64,000 bases of DNA from Hofstenia miamia (taxonomy: Eukaryota; Xenacoelomorpha; Acoela). Below, piece after piece: positions 1 to 11,275 of this stretch. The notes below the pieces were generated by a model. That model searched no databases. It had not been told where the DNA came from and saw nothing but the letters and a program-made list of their open reading frames with translations. A program made the position numbers and the translations under genes. Position 1 is the stretch's first letter. Each line of letters begins with the position of its first letter. The stretch covers positions 216,320-280,319 of the forward strand of contig SCFE01000034.1 in the NCBI GenBank assembly GCA_004352715.1, written 5' to 3'.

Positions 1-179
1 AATATGTAACTTTTGTATAATTGAATTTTTAAACTGTTAAGTGACAAAAATGAAACGTTTCTTCTTAGAAATAAAAATAATTTGATACCTTTAGATATAG
101 TACATTCATAGTGATATTTCCATTTTAAGTTTTCATTAATTTGTATAACAAGATCTTTGATGGTATTGGCTTGTGGTAT

Positions 180-181
<2 letters not shown>

Positions 182-213
<32 letters not shown>
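182..213. repeat. (TA)n microsatellite
   Basis: An uninterrupted TA tract of about 30 bp directly abuts the left end of the palindromic MITE. The right end of the same MITE is also followed by TA repeats (798-812), so the element sits inside a TA microsatellite. Confidence 0.95.
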
Positions 214-214
<1 letters not shown>

Positions 215-797
215 CCCTGCTCATAAGTATTGGCACACTCATATTCACAATATATTTCTGCAATGATTAACAAAATAACTTTGATGTTTAGCACGAGGTT
301 CATTGTGAATTCAAATTTTAACGTAAAATTTTAATAAGAAATTTAGTTTTCCCCCAATTCCCCTATGAAGGGGCACCCTAAAAACTATCTCTATAAATAT
401 ATATGCTATCTAAATTATAGTGAAAAGATCGAATTCAGCGTCAAAGAATTTGTTTATTCTAAATTTTGTGTACGAATTAATTCAGAATATTTTGAAATAT
501 TGAGAGTGCATTTTGTGAAAATCCTATTACATTGCGAATTTTGATGTAAAATCAATTAATGCAATGGGCTTTTAGCAAAATTTGAGTAGTAATATTTTTG
601 AGACAATTGAATACATTTATGCAAAACTTTTAGAATAAACTAAATTTTTTAAGCTAAGCTTGATTTTTTCTCTATAATTTACATAGCATGTATATTTATG
701 CCAAACTTGAGCCTAGTGCTAAAGATCAAAGTTATTTTGTTAATCATTGCAGAAATATATTGTGAAGATGAGTGTGCCAATACTTATCAGCAGGACT
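214..797. mobile_element. Palindromic Tc1/mariner-type MITE
   Basis: The outer 81 bp on the left (214-294) and 82 bp on the right (716-797) are near-perfect inverted repeats; both contain ATAAGTATTGGCACACTCAT or a close match. Internal arms (about 385-470 and 600-705) are also inverted copies of each other, so nearly the whole 584 bp can fold into one hairpin. A stretch at about 296-385 in the left arm has no partner on the right. TA repeats on both sides fit TA target-site use, typical of Tc1/mariner elements. No ORF is present, so it would need a transposase supplied in trans. Confidence 0.85.
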
Positions 798-1207
798 ATA
801 TATATATATATATTAACGTCCTTGACAAAGTATATTTAAACTTTTATTCAAATTACAAAAGGCATTAAACAAATATTCTTGAAGGTAAATTTCGAAAGTC
901 GAAGAATTTACGAACGCATTAAGATACACGTGCAAACCCACGCAATGAAACAAACCATTACTTGATTTCAACTTAAATATTTTAAGCCTTTCATCTAATT
1001 CATTTTTTATGTATTATTTGTGCTTCATTCATTGTAAACATACATCTTAGCTCTATTCTGGCTTTAGTCCTGATGTTTGACATCGCATATTAATTTAAAA
1101 TTCTGTTAAATTATGTATTTAATCTTCGCATTGCTTCGCAAAGTGCCAGGTATTGTTTAATTTGGCATGCCTTTTCAAATATTCCAATAAACCAATTAAA
1201 TGTTAAA
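798..1207. other. Upstream region of scramblase gene
   Basis: About 400 bp between the MITE and the first coding exon. It presumably holds the 5' UTR and core promoter of the scramblase gene, but I see no convincing TATA box or initiator in this AT-rich sequence. Confidence 0.3.
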
Positions 1208-4200
1208 ATGGCAGGAAAAGCTGTAACAAAGCAGCCAAAGAAGAAAAAGGCCGCAAAAAAGCAACAAGAGGAAAATGAAGATAGATGGATGCCTTTTCCG
1301 GATTACATTCCAGATGACTGTATTCTGGGTTTGGAATGGCTACATGATACTGACTTTTTGAAGGTAGAAAAATCGATCAAAGCAAAAGGTAAGCACACAT
1401 TGAATTTATCATTTCATTTTACACATGCACACTCAAGACAATCCTTTGAAAATTGAATATAGCTAAGTCCCTTGCCAGATTATTTTTCATAAAAGACAGC
1501 AAAATTCGCATTTCCGAAAATATATTAATATATTGTCAATATTACAGGATTTTCATGTCTATTGAATCGAAATTCATTTATTGCATGTTGTCGTTTAAAT
1601 TTGTGGCGCATGCAGGAAGCAGGCTTATTAACATTCTATTTTTAGGTTAAATCAAAAAAATTTTGGAAAAATATTAGTAACTATGCATAGAGAGATGCAT
1701 TCTAAGATTCTATATTTAAATATTCTGAAAATGTCTACTAGTTTCACAACATCATAGTCACTTCGCTTGATTACGATTGTTGTTTTGTTGTTTTGTTTCT
1801 AGTCTTGGGGAAGCTCTTGCTTCTGCGAGACCGCAATTAATTTTTGAACACAGAGCGGTAGCAATTTTTCAAAATCCCTATTGCGAAAATTTATATTTTT
1901 CACATCATGATTCGTTTGCATAGTTTTACAAATTCCGAAACTCATCAAAAGATGTAAATAGATGCATTTATTAGAATTGGAACTTATAAGAAGACAGCGT
2001 CGTCTTTAAAATCATGAAATTTTCGAAGAACATATTCTACAGCATATTAATTCCAGAACGAACATTCCACCAAACAAGAAACCTAAGATTTGTAATTTTT
2101 TTATTCGGCTCTGAAGGAGGAAACTGTTTGATTATAAACATGGACCATCGCGTTCCCAGTCAGAATATATAATATATATTCCTAGGATTTGCAGTATGAT
2201 GAAAACTTTGATGTCTTATCTTGGTAGAAGAATTTTCCTTGCAACAAACTTAGCCAGAACCCATTTATCATTACAAGCTTCAGAAACAGTTTCTAATTCT
2301 AAACGAGCGTTTAATTCAACTAGACTTACTATCACTATAGCTGATAGTTAAGAAACAGAGCAATTGATGATTTATGTCCATGGGAGTTCTAATCGAAGCT
2401 TCGAGGGAGCGAGAACTATTTTAGCTTGAGTGAGATGGGAGCAGGAGGAAAATCCTTTACAGAAGTGGGATGGGATCGAGTAATTGAGCTACCGCAAGAT
2501 TCTAGTTGTTCCACATCCGCTTACACCCATTATTGAATCAATCATTATCTCCATATAATCAATATATTTCAGTTCTTCGCAACATAAACATAGTTTTTCA
2601 CAAAGGTTTTCAAAGCAGAAAAGCTATTTATACTTGCTAAAAAATATAAATTTCCTTTGGAAAACGAATAAATAATACCATTTTTATAATATGGTAAGCT
2701 ACTGGATCATTCAAATTTTAATCCAAAAGCTGATTGTTAAATTAGAAATATTTTGTTCAAAAACATATTTTTTATGCACTGATGTTATATTTTTGAAATA
2801 GTTTAGAGGGTTGGTCGAATTTATCATAATGTTTAGATTGGCATTTTGGCGGAGATGAATCATTCTATGTGATGAATAGAGCTGGCCAGTTAATTTACTC
2901 AGTCAAAGAGAAGACAACATGTATGAAGAAATTATGCACTGGACCAGCTCGAGAAGTTCATCTGATTTTCTCAGATAATACAGGTTTGGTCTTTAAAATA
3001 TAAACCTGTCAATTTACATTAATCCAAAGCGTCAGGTTATCTCGTAGAATTGCATGTTATATTGCTACAAAATACAACGTTCAGTAGTAATATTTTTAAT
3101 TTCTTCTGCATGGAAAGACAAAGCAAATTTTCTACACTAGATGTCAGTAGGTATATTCTAAGAATGTGTGCAATTCAAATTAATTAACAGCGACTTGTGT
3201 TTCGAATTTACTGATAGCCAATATTTTATGAAGGCCAGGAGCTCGAGCGTAAAGCAAGATTTTCTGATAAGGTCGGCTCAGGGATGACTAAGTTGAATGA
3301 TCAGCAGCGTAGTAGCAACCCACAGCAACTGTCAAAATATTACAAAATATGCACTTAGAAGCATTTAAGATTTTAATTTTTAATTGTTAACCGAAAAAAA
3401 ATCAATATTGAAAATCTGAATTGGGGTTGACTTTTAGTAGTTTCTTAGCTTGAATACGCCATTTATGTAAAATTATAATATTTAAATGTATATATTTATT
3501 ATAGATATTAATAATTTTGTTAAATTTTTTAGTAAATTAGACGTTGCTATTTGTGATAATACCCTTTTGAACCTTGCTCTTTTCGCACTTTCAACCTATA
3601 ACAGTGATTCTCAAAAATTTAAATTATGCCTATGTGCACTATAGTGCAAATCAAATGTGTCTAGATAAACAAGTATATATCTTCGATTAAAGAATACATT
3701 TAAGTTTAAATCACTTCATTAATTATAATTATATGAGGCAATGTACATTAAATCACAGATTAAACTTTTATTTTATATTCTAGATGGATCATCATTGTTA
3801 TTGCAACAGTTCAATTCAAGATAATTTGTCTAAGGCAATATTATATAAATGCTGTGCAACACATGAAGATCTTAGATTTATAAATCTTCCAAGCAGATAC
3901 AACTATTAAATTGATTACCTTAATATTCGACGAAATGCTATAATTTAGTGACTAAAACGAATCTGACATTGGTCATTTTTGTTTAAAAGCTAAAATGAAG
4001 GATTAGGAAATGCTCTTCTTAATTTGAGTTTGTTGATATGGAGAACAAAAATGACCGCTTAGCCCATTATATGTCAAGTTTAATAAATGTTAAAACGTTC
4101 TAAATGTGTATATTTTATCTACATTGTGAGAAAATTAAATGACAATGCATATCAAATATGTAGTTTTACCAAAAATAGGCCAACATTCTATAGTTCCAAT

Positions 4201-6330
4201 TGTAGAACATTGAGATTTAATGGGTTAGCCACAGACTTGTCAACGAGCCGAGCCTATCCGAGCCGAGCCTAGCTTGAGCACAGTATTTTATGTTAGGCAA
4301 AGCAAGTTTATAGTTCTGTTTGTTAATTTGATTATGGAGATTTTTCTTATTTTTTGCAATCAGTATGGCTTTCCTATAATCTTATTTAAGAAATGTTTAT
4401 TAAATAATAGGAAAAGCTATGTAAAAAATTCTTTGAGCACAATATTTTTAAAAAATGCCGAGCTAAAACGAGCCTCATTCAAAGATTTTATGTGGCGAGC
4501 CGAGTCGAGAAAAAATTATTTGAGCACAATATTTTTAAAAAAATACCGAGCTAAAACGAGCCTCATTCAAAGTATTTATGTAGCGAGCCGACCCGAACTT
4601 ACACAAAATTTAAACGAGCCGAGCTTGGAAATCTCGGCTCGTTGACAAGTCTGGTTAGCCACGATTAAAAATGAGAAAAACTGTTATTTTTCTTTATCCC
4701 TAATGTTGATTAGCTGGAAAATTAGTATAACTCTAACTAATGATGCTGATTTGAAATGTTGAAGAATATTAAACGAAAAAATGAAAATTCAAAGCAGGAA
4801 AATTGAAGGTGAATCATTGGTTGGACTAAGAGTTTGTAACTTTGGTTTAGAGTTAATATACAAAATCCATAAGACTGCAATTTTCCGGTGTTCAATTTTC
4901 TAATAATTCCAAAGTGTGAATGGATTTTCTTATCACTTCCGTTCAGTGTATATTACTGTCTCCATTTTGTATTTCGATTTGATTAAATACATCAGTCGTA
5001 AAATAGGTGAACCAAAATTTGGGACCTGAATACTATCTGAAACGAAGAAGTTTGAAATAAATGCATTTTAAAACTTCTGGATATATATATATAAATTCAT
5101 TATTCAAGATTCATTTTTAAATGCTGTGAAGTACATAGAACGGTTTCGATGCTCAAAATCATTATTCAGTTATGTGAGGGCAGGGCTTTTTTAATGCCTT
5201 ATCCACCCACTGCCGATTTTTCTACCCGTACTAGCCTACACCCGAGAATGACATTTTATTTGCTGCTATTAAATAATTTAAGAATTTTAATTAAAATTTC
5301 GAACACTACTTACTTTCACTATATGTTATTTTTTTCAACATCTCAATTCAAATTTATAGTTTTAGAAAAATCTTTCACAATGAGAAATGGATTAAAAAAT
5401 ATGCCCATCCGCTCAGACCCCCATATAATTATTATTATTATTGATATTATTATATTGTTGTATTATTATAGATTTGATATATTGCATCTGCACAAAGTCA
5501 TGAAAGATAATTAATAAAATTTACAAAATGTTTAACTTAAATTTATATAAATTGTATAAATATTATGTATTTATATATATATATATAAATTTATATATAA
5601 TATTTAATAAATAGTCATCTGCTGAAGTAGTCCTTAAATTACTTTCATATGAACATGAAAATTGTAGTAGTAATAATAATTATTTAATTATTTTTAAATT
5701 AGTATATTGTACTATGTATGACAGCAATACTGAATTCTGCAAGTAAATTTTAGAAAGTGTTAAGCATGAAATTTTAATTCGACTAGTGGATGAATTATTC
5801 GTTTCGGACAAAGCTGTACATTCTTTTTTTATAGTCTACCATTCAAAAGTGATAAATAACCATTTTCAAAGCTACAGTCGATTTTAGAAAGGTCTTAAGA
5901 ATTAATTTGCCTAGCCTTTTAAGTATATCATTGGTTTTATTGCTACATGCCCAATGACTATGTCAGAACTATAATATTTGAATAATTCATTAATAGAACT
6001 TTCACACTCTATGCACATCAACTTTTATTGAATGAAAATATAATATCCAAATGAAGATTGAGATTATTAACATTGTGAATCCAACTTAGGATTTACGGTT
6101 ATGGAGATTTGGAAGGAAGCAAATTGTGATGGGATTTTATGTCTATGCTGCATAAATGAAATGGAAATGGAAACGCGTGATGGTACGTTTTTAACACGAT
6201 TGCGACAAGCATTTAATCCAGTTCATGATCAGTACGATCTCTATGATGAAAATGGAGTTCGAGATCTTTCTATAATATCCAAGAAATTTTATTTGCACAG
6301 GTTAGTATTGGTACGTTATCTTCTATGTAC

Positions 6331-6363
<33 letters not shown>

Positions 6364-6969
6364 CATGTATTGAATCAGTTGGTTGAGAAAAACTTTGCTC
6401 GTAAAGCCAAATTTGGAGTCTTAAGACCTTGTAGAACTAACCATAAATTTTAAGGTTGTGTACAAAAATGCGATCTTGGAAGGTCATAAATCTAATACAA
6501 CTACTGAATTAACCCAGATAAACAAATGCAGGATTGTTGAAAAATTCAATTTGAGTACAAAGTGATTTATGTAAGTGTGATTTTTCTTCCTCGATTTATT
6601 TTTCCTTGTTCTTAGAAGACGGATCAAATTGAAAGAATTAAAATATGCGTGATTAATACAGAAAATACGAAATGAGATCACATAGGAATCAAACTACATG
6701 TGGATTAAATTGAAAAAATTCTTTCAACATAATATTTAAGATAGTGATATTAATTTAGATGCAATACTGAAAACAAATTAAAGATTGTTAGCAATGCTGG
6801 CGATGATATTGGCTATATATCCAAATACTGGGGCCCTAGATATGAATTGAAGAATGCAGATCATGAAGTATTGTGGATGTCGTTCCCACGCAGTCTGGAA
6901 GTTCGAGTGAAGGCTGCAATTATTGGAGCTGCGTTTTGCATGCATTACATTTATATGGAAGTTTCATAA
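1208..6969 (+). CDS. Divergent phospholipid scramblase family protein, 4 exons
   Basis: Model: join(1208..1388, 2837..2983, 6090..6300, 6759..6969), 750 nt, 249 residues plus stop. All introns have GT-AG ends (AAG|GTAAGC, CAG|GTTTGG, CAG|GTTAGT donors; TTTAG, CTTAG, TTTAG acceptors), and the phases 1, 1, 2 keep one open frame. The N-terminus (residues 1-25) is Lys-rich and replaces the Pro-rich tail of vertebrate PLSCRs. Family landmarks follow: GLEWL at 41-45 (PPGLEYL in the family), NRAGQLIY near 74, CTGPAR near 92, a Cys cluster C122/C127/C129/C130 followed by INEMEME (family CCxxCCLQEIEI), ISKYWG at 200-205, and a C-terminal hydrophobic helix VKAAIIGAAFCMHYIYME at 230-247. Scramblases are membrane proteins linked to bidirectional lipid movement; Ca2+ dependence varies. 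The Ca2+-loop equivalent is altered (NADHEVLWMSFP at 212-223 where vertebrates have DADxFxIQFP), so Ca2+ binding is doubtful. Intron 2 carries a hAT MITE. Family assignment is by motif memory, not by search. Confidence 0.85.
1389..2836 (+). other. Scramblase intron 1
   Basis: 1448 bp with GT-AG ends. I see no transposon or RNA gene in it; two short open stretches (1453-1650 and near 2390-2520) look like chance. Confidence 0.7.
4232..4653. mobile_element. Non-autonomous hAT-type element (MITE)
   Basis: 422 bp bounded by inverted repeats CAGACTTGTCAACGAGCCGA (left) and its reverse complement (right), flanked by a perfect 8-bp target duplication GTTAGCCA at 4224-4231 and 4654-4661. An 8-bp duplication with CAG...CTG ends is the hAT signature. 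Many GAGCCGAG/GAGCC motifs lie near both ends, as expected of subterminal transposase-binding sites. There is an internal tandem duplication with an 87-bp period (4433 and 4520). No transposase is encoded; the open frames here are incidental. Confidence 0.88.
4433..4606. repeat. 87-bp tandem duplication inside the hAT MITE
   Basis: Two diverged copies start at 4433 and 4520 with TTGAGCACAATATTTTT and run through CCGAGCTAAAACGAGCC. A partial third match starts near 4272. Confidence 0.75.
6301..6758 (+). other. Scramblase intron 3 with TA microsatellite
   Basis: 458 bp with GT-AG ends. An interrupted (TA)n tract with TACATA variants lies at about 6331-6366. Nothing else recognised. Confidence 0.7.
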
Positions 6970-7092
6970 ATGACTTCAATGGACACGTGAATTGCATGCA
7001 ACAATGCATGCAAATATTCAAATTTTGTTTGGATACATGCATTATAATATATTCATATGTTATTGCCTCTGTGAGTTTTTGATATGTGCTTC

Positions 7093-7098
7093 AATAAA
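7093..7098 (+). terminator. Poly(A) signal of scramblase gene
   Basis: AATAAA, 124 bp after the stop codon of the scramblase model, on the same strand. It gives a short plausible 3' UTR. Confidence 0.6.
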
Positions 7099-9392
7099 AT
7101 TTTGATTATTAGATAAATTCTGTGCTATGAATAAATCATTTAAAGTTAAGGTATAGTAATGAATGCGAAAATTTGGATAATTAAATTAGTGATGAATGTA
7201 ATGCTTGTTCTAGCAGTTGAATTGAACTTTGGACATGTTGTTTTCAAAGGAATGTTGTTTAGCATTGTGTAAAATAACGTGATAGCATGCATTAATCTCA
7301 TTTTATAATTGTAAGCACTGGACTGGCCTCATTGCAACTGTGTTATGCACCCACTCATTTCAACCACATTTGGCATGGATAATAAAGTCTATATTTGAAA
7401 GTCTATGAGAAGTTGAGATCGGACTTTGTCCATAGCAACAAAGGTTTATAGATGAAAATGATGTGAATGCGGTTGTGGGTGTGATGAAAATCGATCAAGG
7501 GCATCCCAGACGGATGCTTAATTTAAAAAACCACAACATATTTCCTTGCATTTTGTAAAATGCAAAAAATCATGAATTCCTGAACAATAACAATTCTTCA
7601 TGTCAAAAACTATTGAAAACACTGCTTTTTAAAGTCAAAGAAATACTTCATGAAAATTAAAAAACAACTTGACTTTCAAAAATGAGTAACGCTGAATTCT
7701 ATGATTCACAATAAGACTTGCAAACGAAAAAAGTACCAGTACAAGGTCCACCAATTGTCAGCTAGTAGAGACAGCACTGACTTCCCCTTGTAGCAATTCT
7801 CAATTTCATTGTTGTTGAAGAAACTGAAATGTGCTTATACATTGGATTAACCAAAACAAAAATTATAATACATAGTACTTTTTCTCATTATTTTTCACGT
7901 TTTAGACATTTGTTACAATGAACATATGGGAACAATCTAGAAAATCATCTCTAAAATTGTAAAAGTATGATTTTTCAAAAAAATAATGTTACGAAAAATC
8001 TACACGTTAGAAGTCAAAATAATGTCAGATTCGTTCTTTCAATGTAAATTTGGACTCAAATCATATAAAAGCGCTTTTGAAAAGAATCGTGTTCGGCAGG
8101 GTAATTTGCGTACTTCAATAAAATCTATAGTGAATTATTTACATCCAGTGAAACTTTGCAAAATATAACATAAAGAAAATCATGTAAATATTGTCCAATA
8201 ATAAGTATGTGCATCCATTACCATATTAATTATCTTAGGCATTGGGGTCAATTACTTTCGACAGTCACTGGTATATCTACCAACGATATTTTGATAGTGG
8301 CACATATTAAGATTCATGAAAAAAGCAAAGGCGTATCATATTTCAAAAAAGTAAAATTGCATTCCAATAACTAATCATAAGTTTGAGCATGGTCTATTAA
8401 GAGGCCATGTCTTGAGGCAGTATGTGGGTGTTCAAAACTTGATTGTACACACTTGCATGACTTCATATTGATTTTAAGAATATGTAGTCTTCCAGTACTC
8501 TTTTACAACATAAATATCCACACCCCTACCAACATGGATTTATGTCGGAATATAAAGAAATAATGTCGTAAAAGTATAGAATACAATAAATTCATTTTTG
8601 ACACTATGTGATAATAAGTTATTACAAAATCTATGAAGAATTTTGTGACATTTTAATAAATCACCCAATGCCTTCTTAGAAGAAGGCCTTGAATCAACTA
8701 TTAATTTGTCTCCTACTCTACAATTATTTTTCAGGTAATTGCGAATGAAAAATATTCTTATTTTTGTGTTTTTAATAAAATGTATAATTGTGTAATTTAC
8801 TGTACATAAGCTTGCTGAAATATAAACTATTAAGTGTATTAGTTTTAGAATCAATTGTACATTGGAGGCTGTTTTAAAAAATTAGTAAAATTTCACAACT
8901 GGAAGCAATGTTGGCGGTTAACCAAAGTGACAGATGGACGTTAAATCTTCTAAATTTAAAATATATCAGTAGTTTCATTCAAGAATTTTTTATAGCTCAA
9001 AATGATATCACATAACATCATTCAAGCAAAATAATAATGTACATAACTGCAGTTTTGTTATTCCATTTTAATTGCATCATCATTTAGTTTAATGTTTAAT
9101 TGATATTTTAATTCTATTTATGTGAAGAAGCTGTGTAATGCAGCCTATCCATTACACTAAAATTGAATAAATTGCACTAAACTTAAATCTATTTCGTAAT
9201 GAATATGAAATTCTCATAGCTTATCTCTCTCAGCTCTTTCAATGCTAATATATTTTTTTCAAAAATCTGCAGAATTTGCAATTGAACTTGGACTATGACT
9301 TCGTATTTCACTTAAATATTAAATTTATGAGAATTTAAAGCATAAGTCACGTATTTATAAAAAAATATTCACCTAACATGTTTGTAGGTAAC
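7099..9392. other. Intergenic, no gene supported
   Basis: About 2.3 kb of AT-rich sequence. The only recognisable item is a probable Tc1-type inverted-repeat end at 8244-8270, which reads GGGGTCAATTACTTTCGACA followed by GTCACTG; no matching left end is visible. Confidence 0.5.
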
Positions 9393-9401
9393 CAACTAGC
9401 A

Positions 9402-9462
9402 AAGACAGTTAATACAGGACTGCCAACCAAGCATTTGTGTACTTTTTTAATAGGCTGAAAAT
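9402..9462 (+). repeat. Left terminal inverted repeat of P-type element
   Basis: Pairs with 14932-14997; it begins AAGACAGTTAATACAGGACT just inside the target duplication. Confidence 0.85.
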
Positions 9463-11275
9463 AATTCATCGCGTACGATTAATTCTTGTGCACCTTATTG
9501 CGTTTTCTATGTGTATGTTCGTAACCAAGGAAATTGCGAATACTGATTGGGTATTGTCTGTCAGTAATGCTTTTTTCAGCCTGAATTAGCAGCAATGCAA
9601 TGTATATAAATGTAAATCAAATTATGATCTGTTGAAAAAAAAAGAAAAAGATGGTTCTATACAAAGAACCACCGTGTTTGGATTTCCAAACGATGATAGA
9701 AGGCTTAAAGAATGTCTAAAAGGTCTTCCCAATGTTCTAGATGTAAGAATTTTATATATGCTTATAGATTTATTCGAGATGTAAGAATTTTTTATGCTTA
9801 TTTAATTATTTTTTTCTCTTAATATAATGCAGTTTTGAAATTAGATCCATATTTTAATGTTATTTGCAACATAATTGCGGTTGATTCATCATTTCGCATT
9901 TTTTCTCCATTGCTACTTAGGTTACAAACATATGTGTTGTTAATTTTGTCAATTCTAAAATACTTAATAATATTAGCTTTACGGTCTAGTGCTGTTTAAG
10001 ATTTTGTTTAAATATTAGAATTGATAAGCAATTATGAATTTTTAAACTTTCTTGTTTCTCACATTTTAAATGTTCTGCGATTGGCATCTATTTTATATAT
10101 TTCTGTTATCATCTTACTGTACTGCTGGGAAAAATTTAAGTAAAGGTACTGTTCATTAAGAAATCAGATGTTAGCAACAAATTCGAAGTGATTTAACATA
10201 AGCATGCATAAATCTAGGAATATTTTTTCTTAAAATATGAATTTCGAATATTTTGTATTAAGTTAGCATTAAACGAAATTGCTGAACTAAAATTTTTTTT
10301 TATTAGGTTTTGTTGTTGAACTGAAATTTCATTTTTATTAGGTTTTTTTACTACATTTTCTAAATAATTGTATCATTTTCGAGTGTTATTATTCATAAGC
10401 GCCCGACAAAATACATGGGAGTCTGCCGCAAACACTGGCCAGAATTTTTTAAATCAATTGAGGTAAAGCAGCATGCAATTCCTGATGAAGAGAATGTTTT
10501 TTGGCGTTGCCTGAATCCAGTTAACGGAAAATTGCAATTCTCCTTTTCGATACCACTCACCTTGATTAGGTCTTCTAGTCTGAAAAAACACATTTAACCT
10601 CTATATCTGTCAATCCTGATGCTTTTGAGAAGCAAAATGGAGCACCTGCTAAAGCAAAATAAAACGTTTGTCAAATTTCTCCAGTACTGCAGATTTTTGT
10701 AAATTGTTGGAAAGTTTATAAACATGATAAGTGTACGGAACTGCTTTGCTGGTATTCAACAGCAGAGCAAAGATTGCTATCCTTTCACTTCGTTGGAAGA
10801 TGTTCGAATTGATTTTATGTTACATCTTGCAAATTCGTTTTTATCAGCCCCTAATAACAATCGCTACAAATGTTTAACACCTCAAGCAGCTAAAGCTCTT
10901 CATCAAACTGAATGACTTAATCGGCATCATACAATATCTACTAAATGAAAAAAAGCAAAATGTGTCCTTCCTGGTAAATTTACTTCTGATTGTTTAGAAG
11001 GAGAATTTGGAGTGATCAGACAAATAAGTGGTTGAAATTATTTAATTACGTATGAGCAACTCACATCAGCACTAAAGCTTCGAAGACTTGATTTATTTAG
11101 TAAACTGGATTCCAACATTTTTTTTCTTATTTATATTTTTTGAATTTACTAACGACGGTCAGACTATGGAAATTTCATCATCTAAATGCTAAAAAATTTT
11201 CATTTAAAATTGTTAATTCTTCTATTGTTGCTTAACTTATTTTTTTCAGATTAAAAATATAAAACTACCCATGTT

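Larger units (their letters stand above)
2984..6089 (+). other. Scramblase intron 2
   Basis: 3106 bp with GT-AG ends. It contains the hAT-type MITE at 4232-4653, a short (TA)n tract near 5573-5605 and an (ATT)n patch near 5429-5470. An open 43-codon stretch near 3229-3357 has unusually coding-like composition but no usable splice sites or start; I do not call it. Confidence 0.7.

Noticed and set aside
3229-3357. An extra scramblase exon reading EGQELERKARFSDK
   Set aside because: It has an in-frame stop, no start or donor, and the four-exon model is complete and in phase without it.
8244-8270. A complete Tc1-like element ending at 8270
   Set aside because: Only one end is visible; no matching left inverted repeat or transposase motif in 7.1-8.2 kb.
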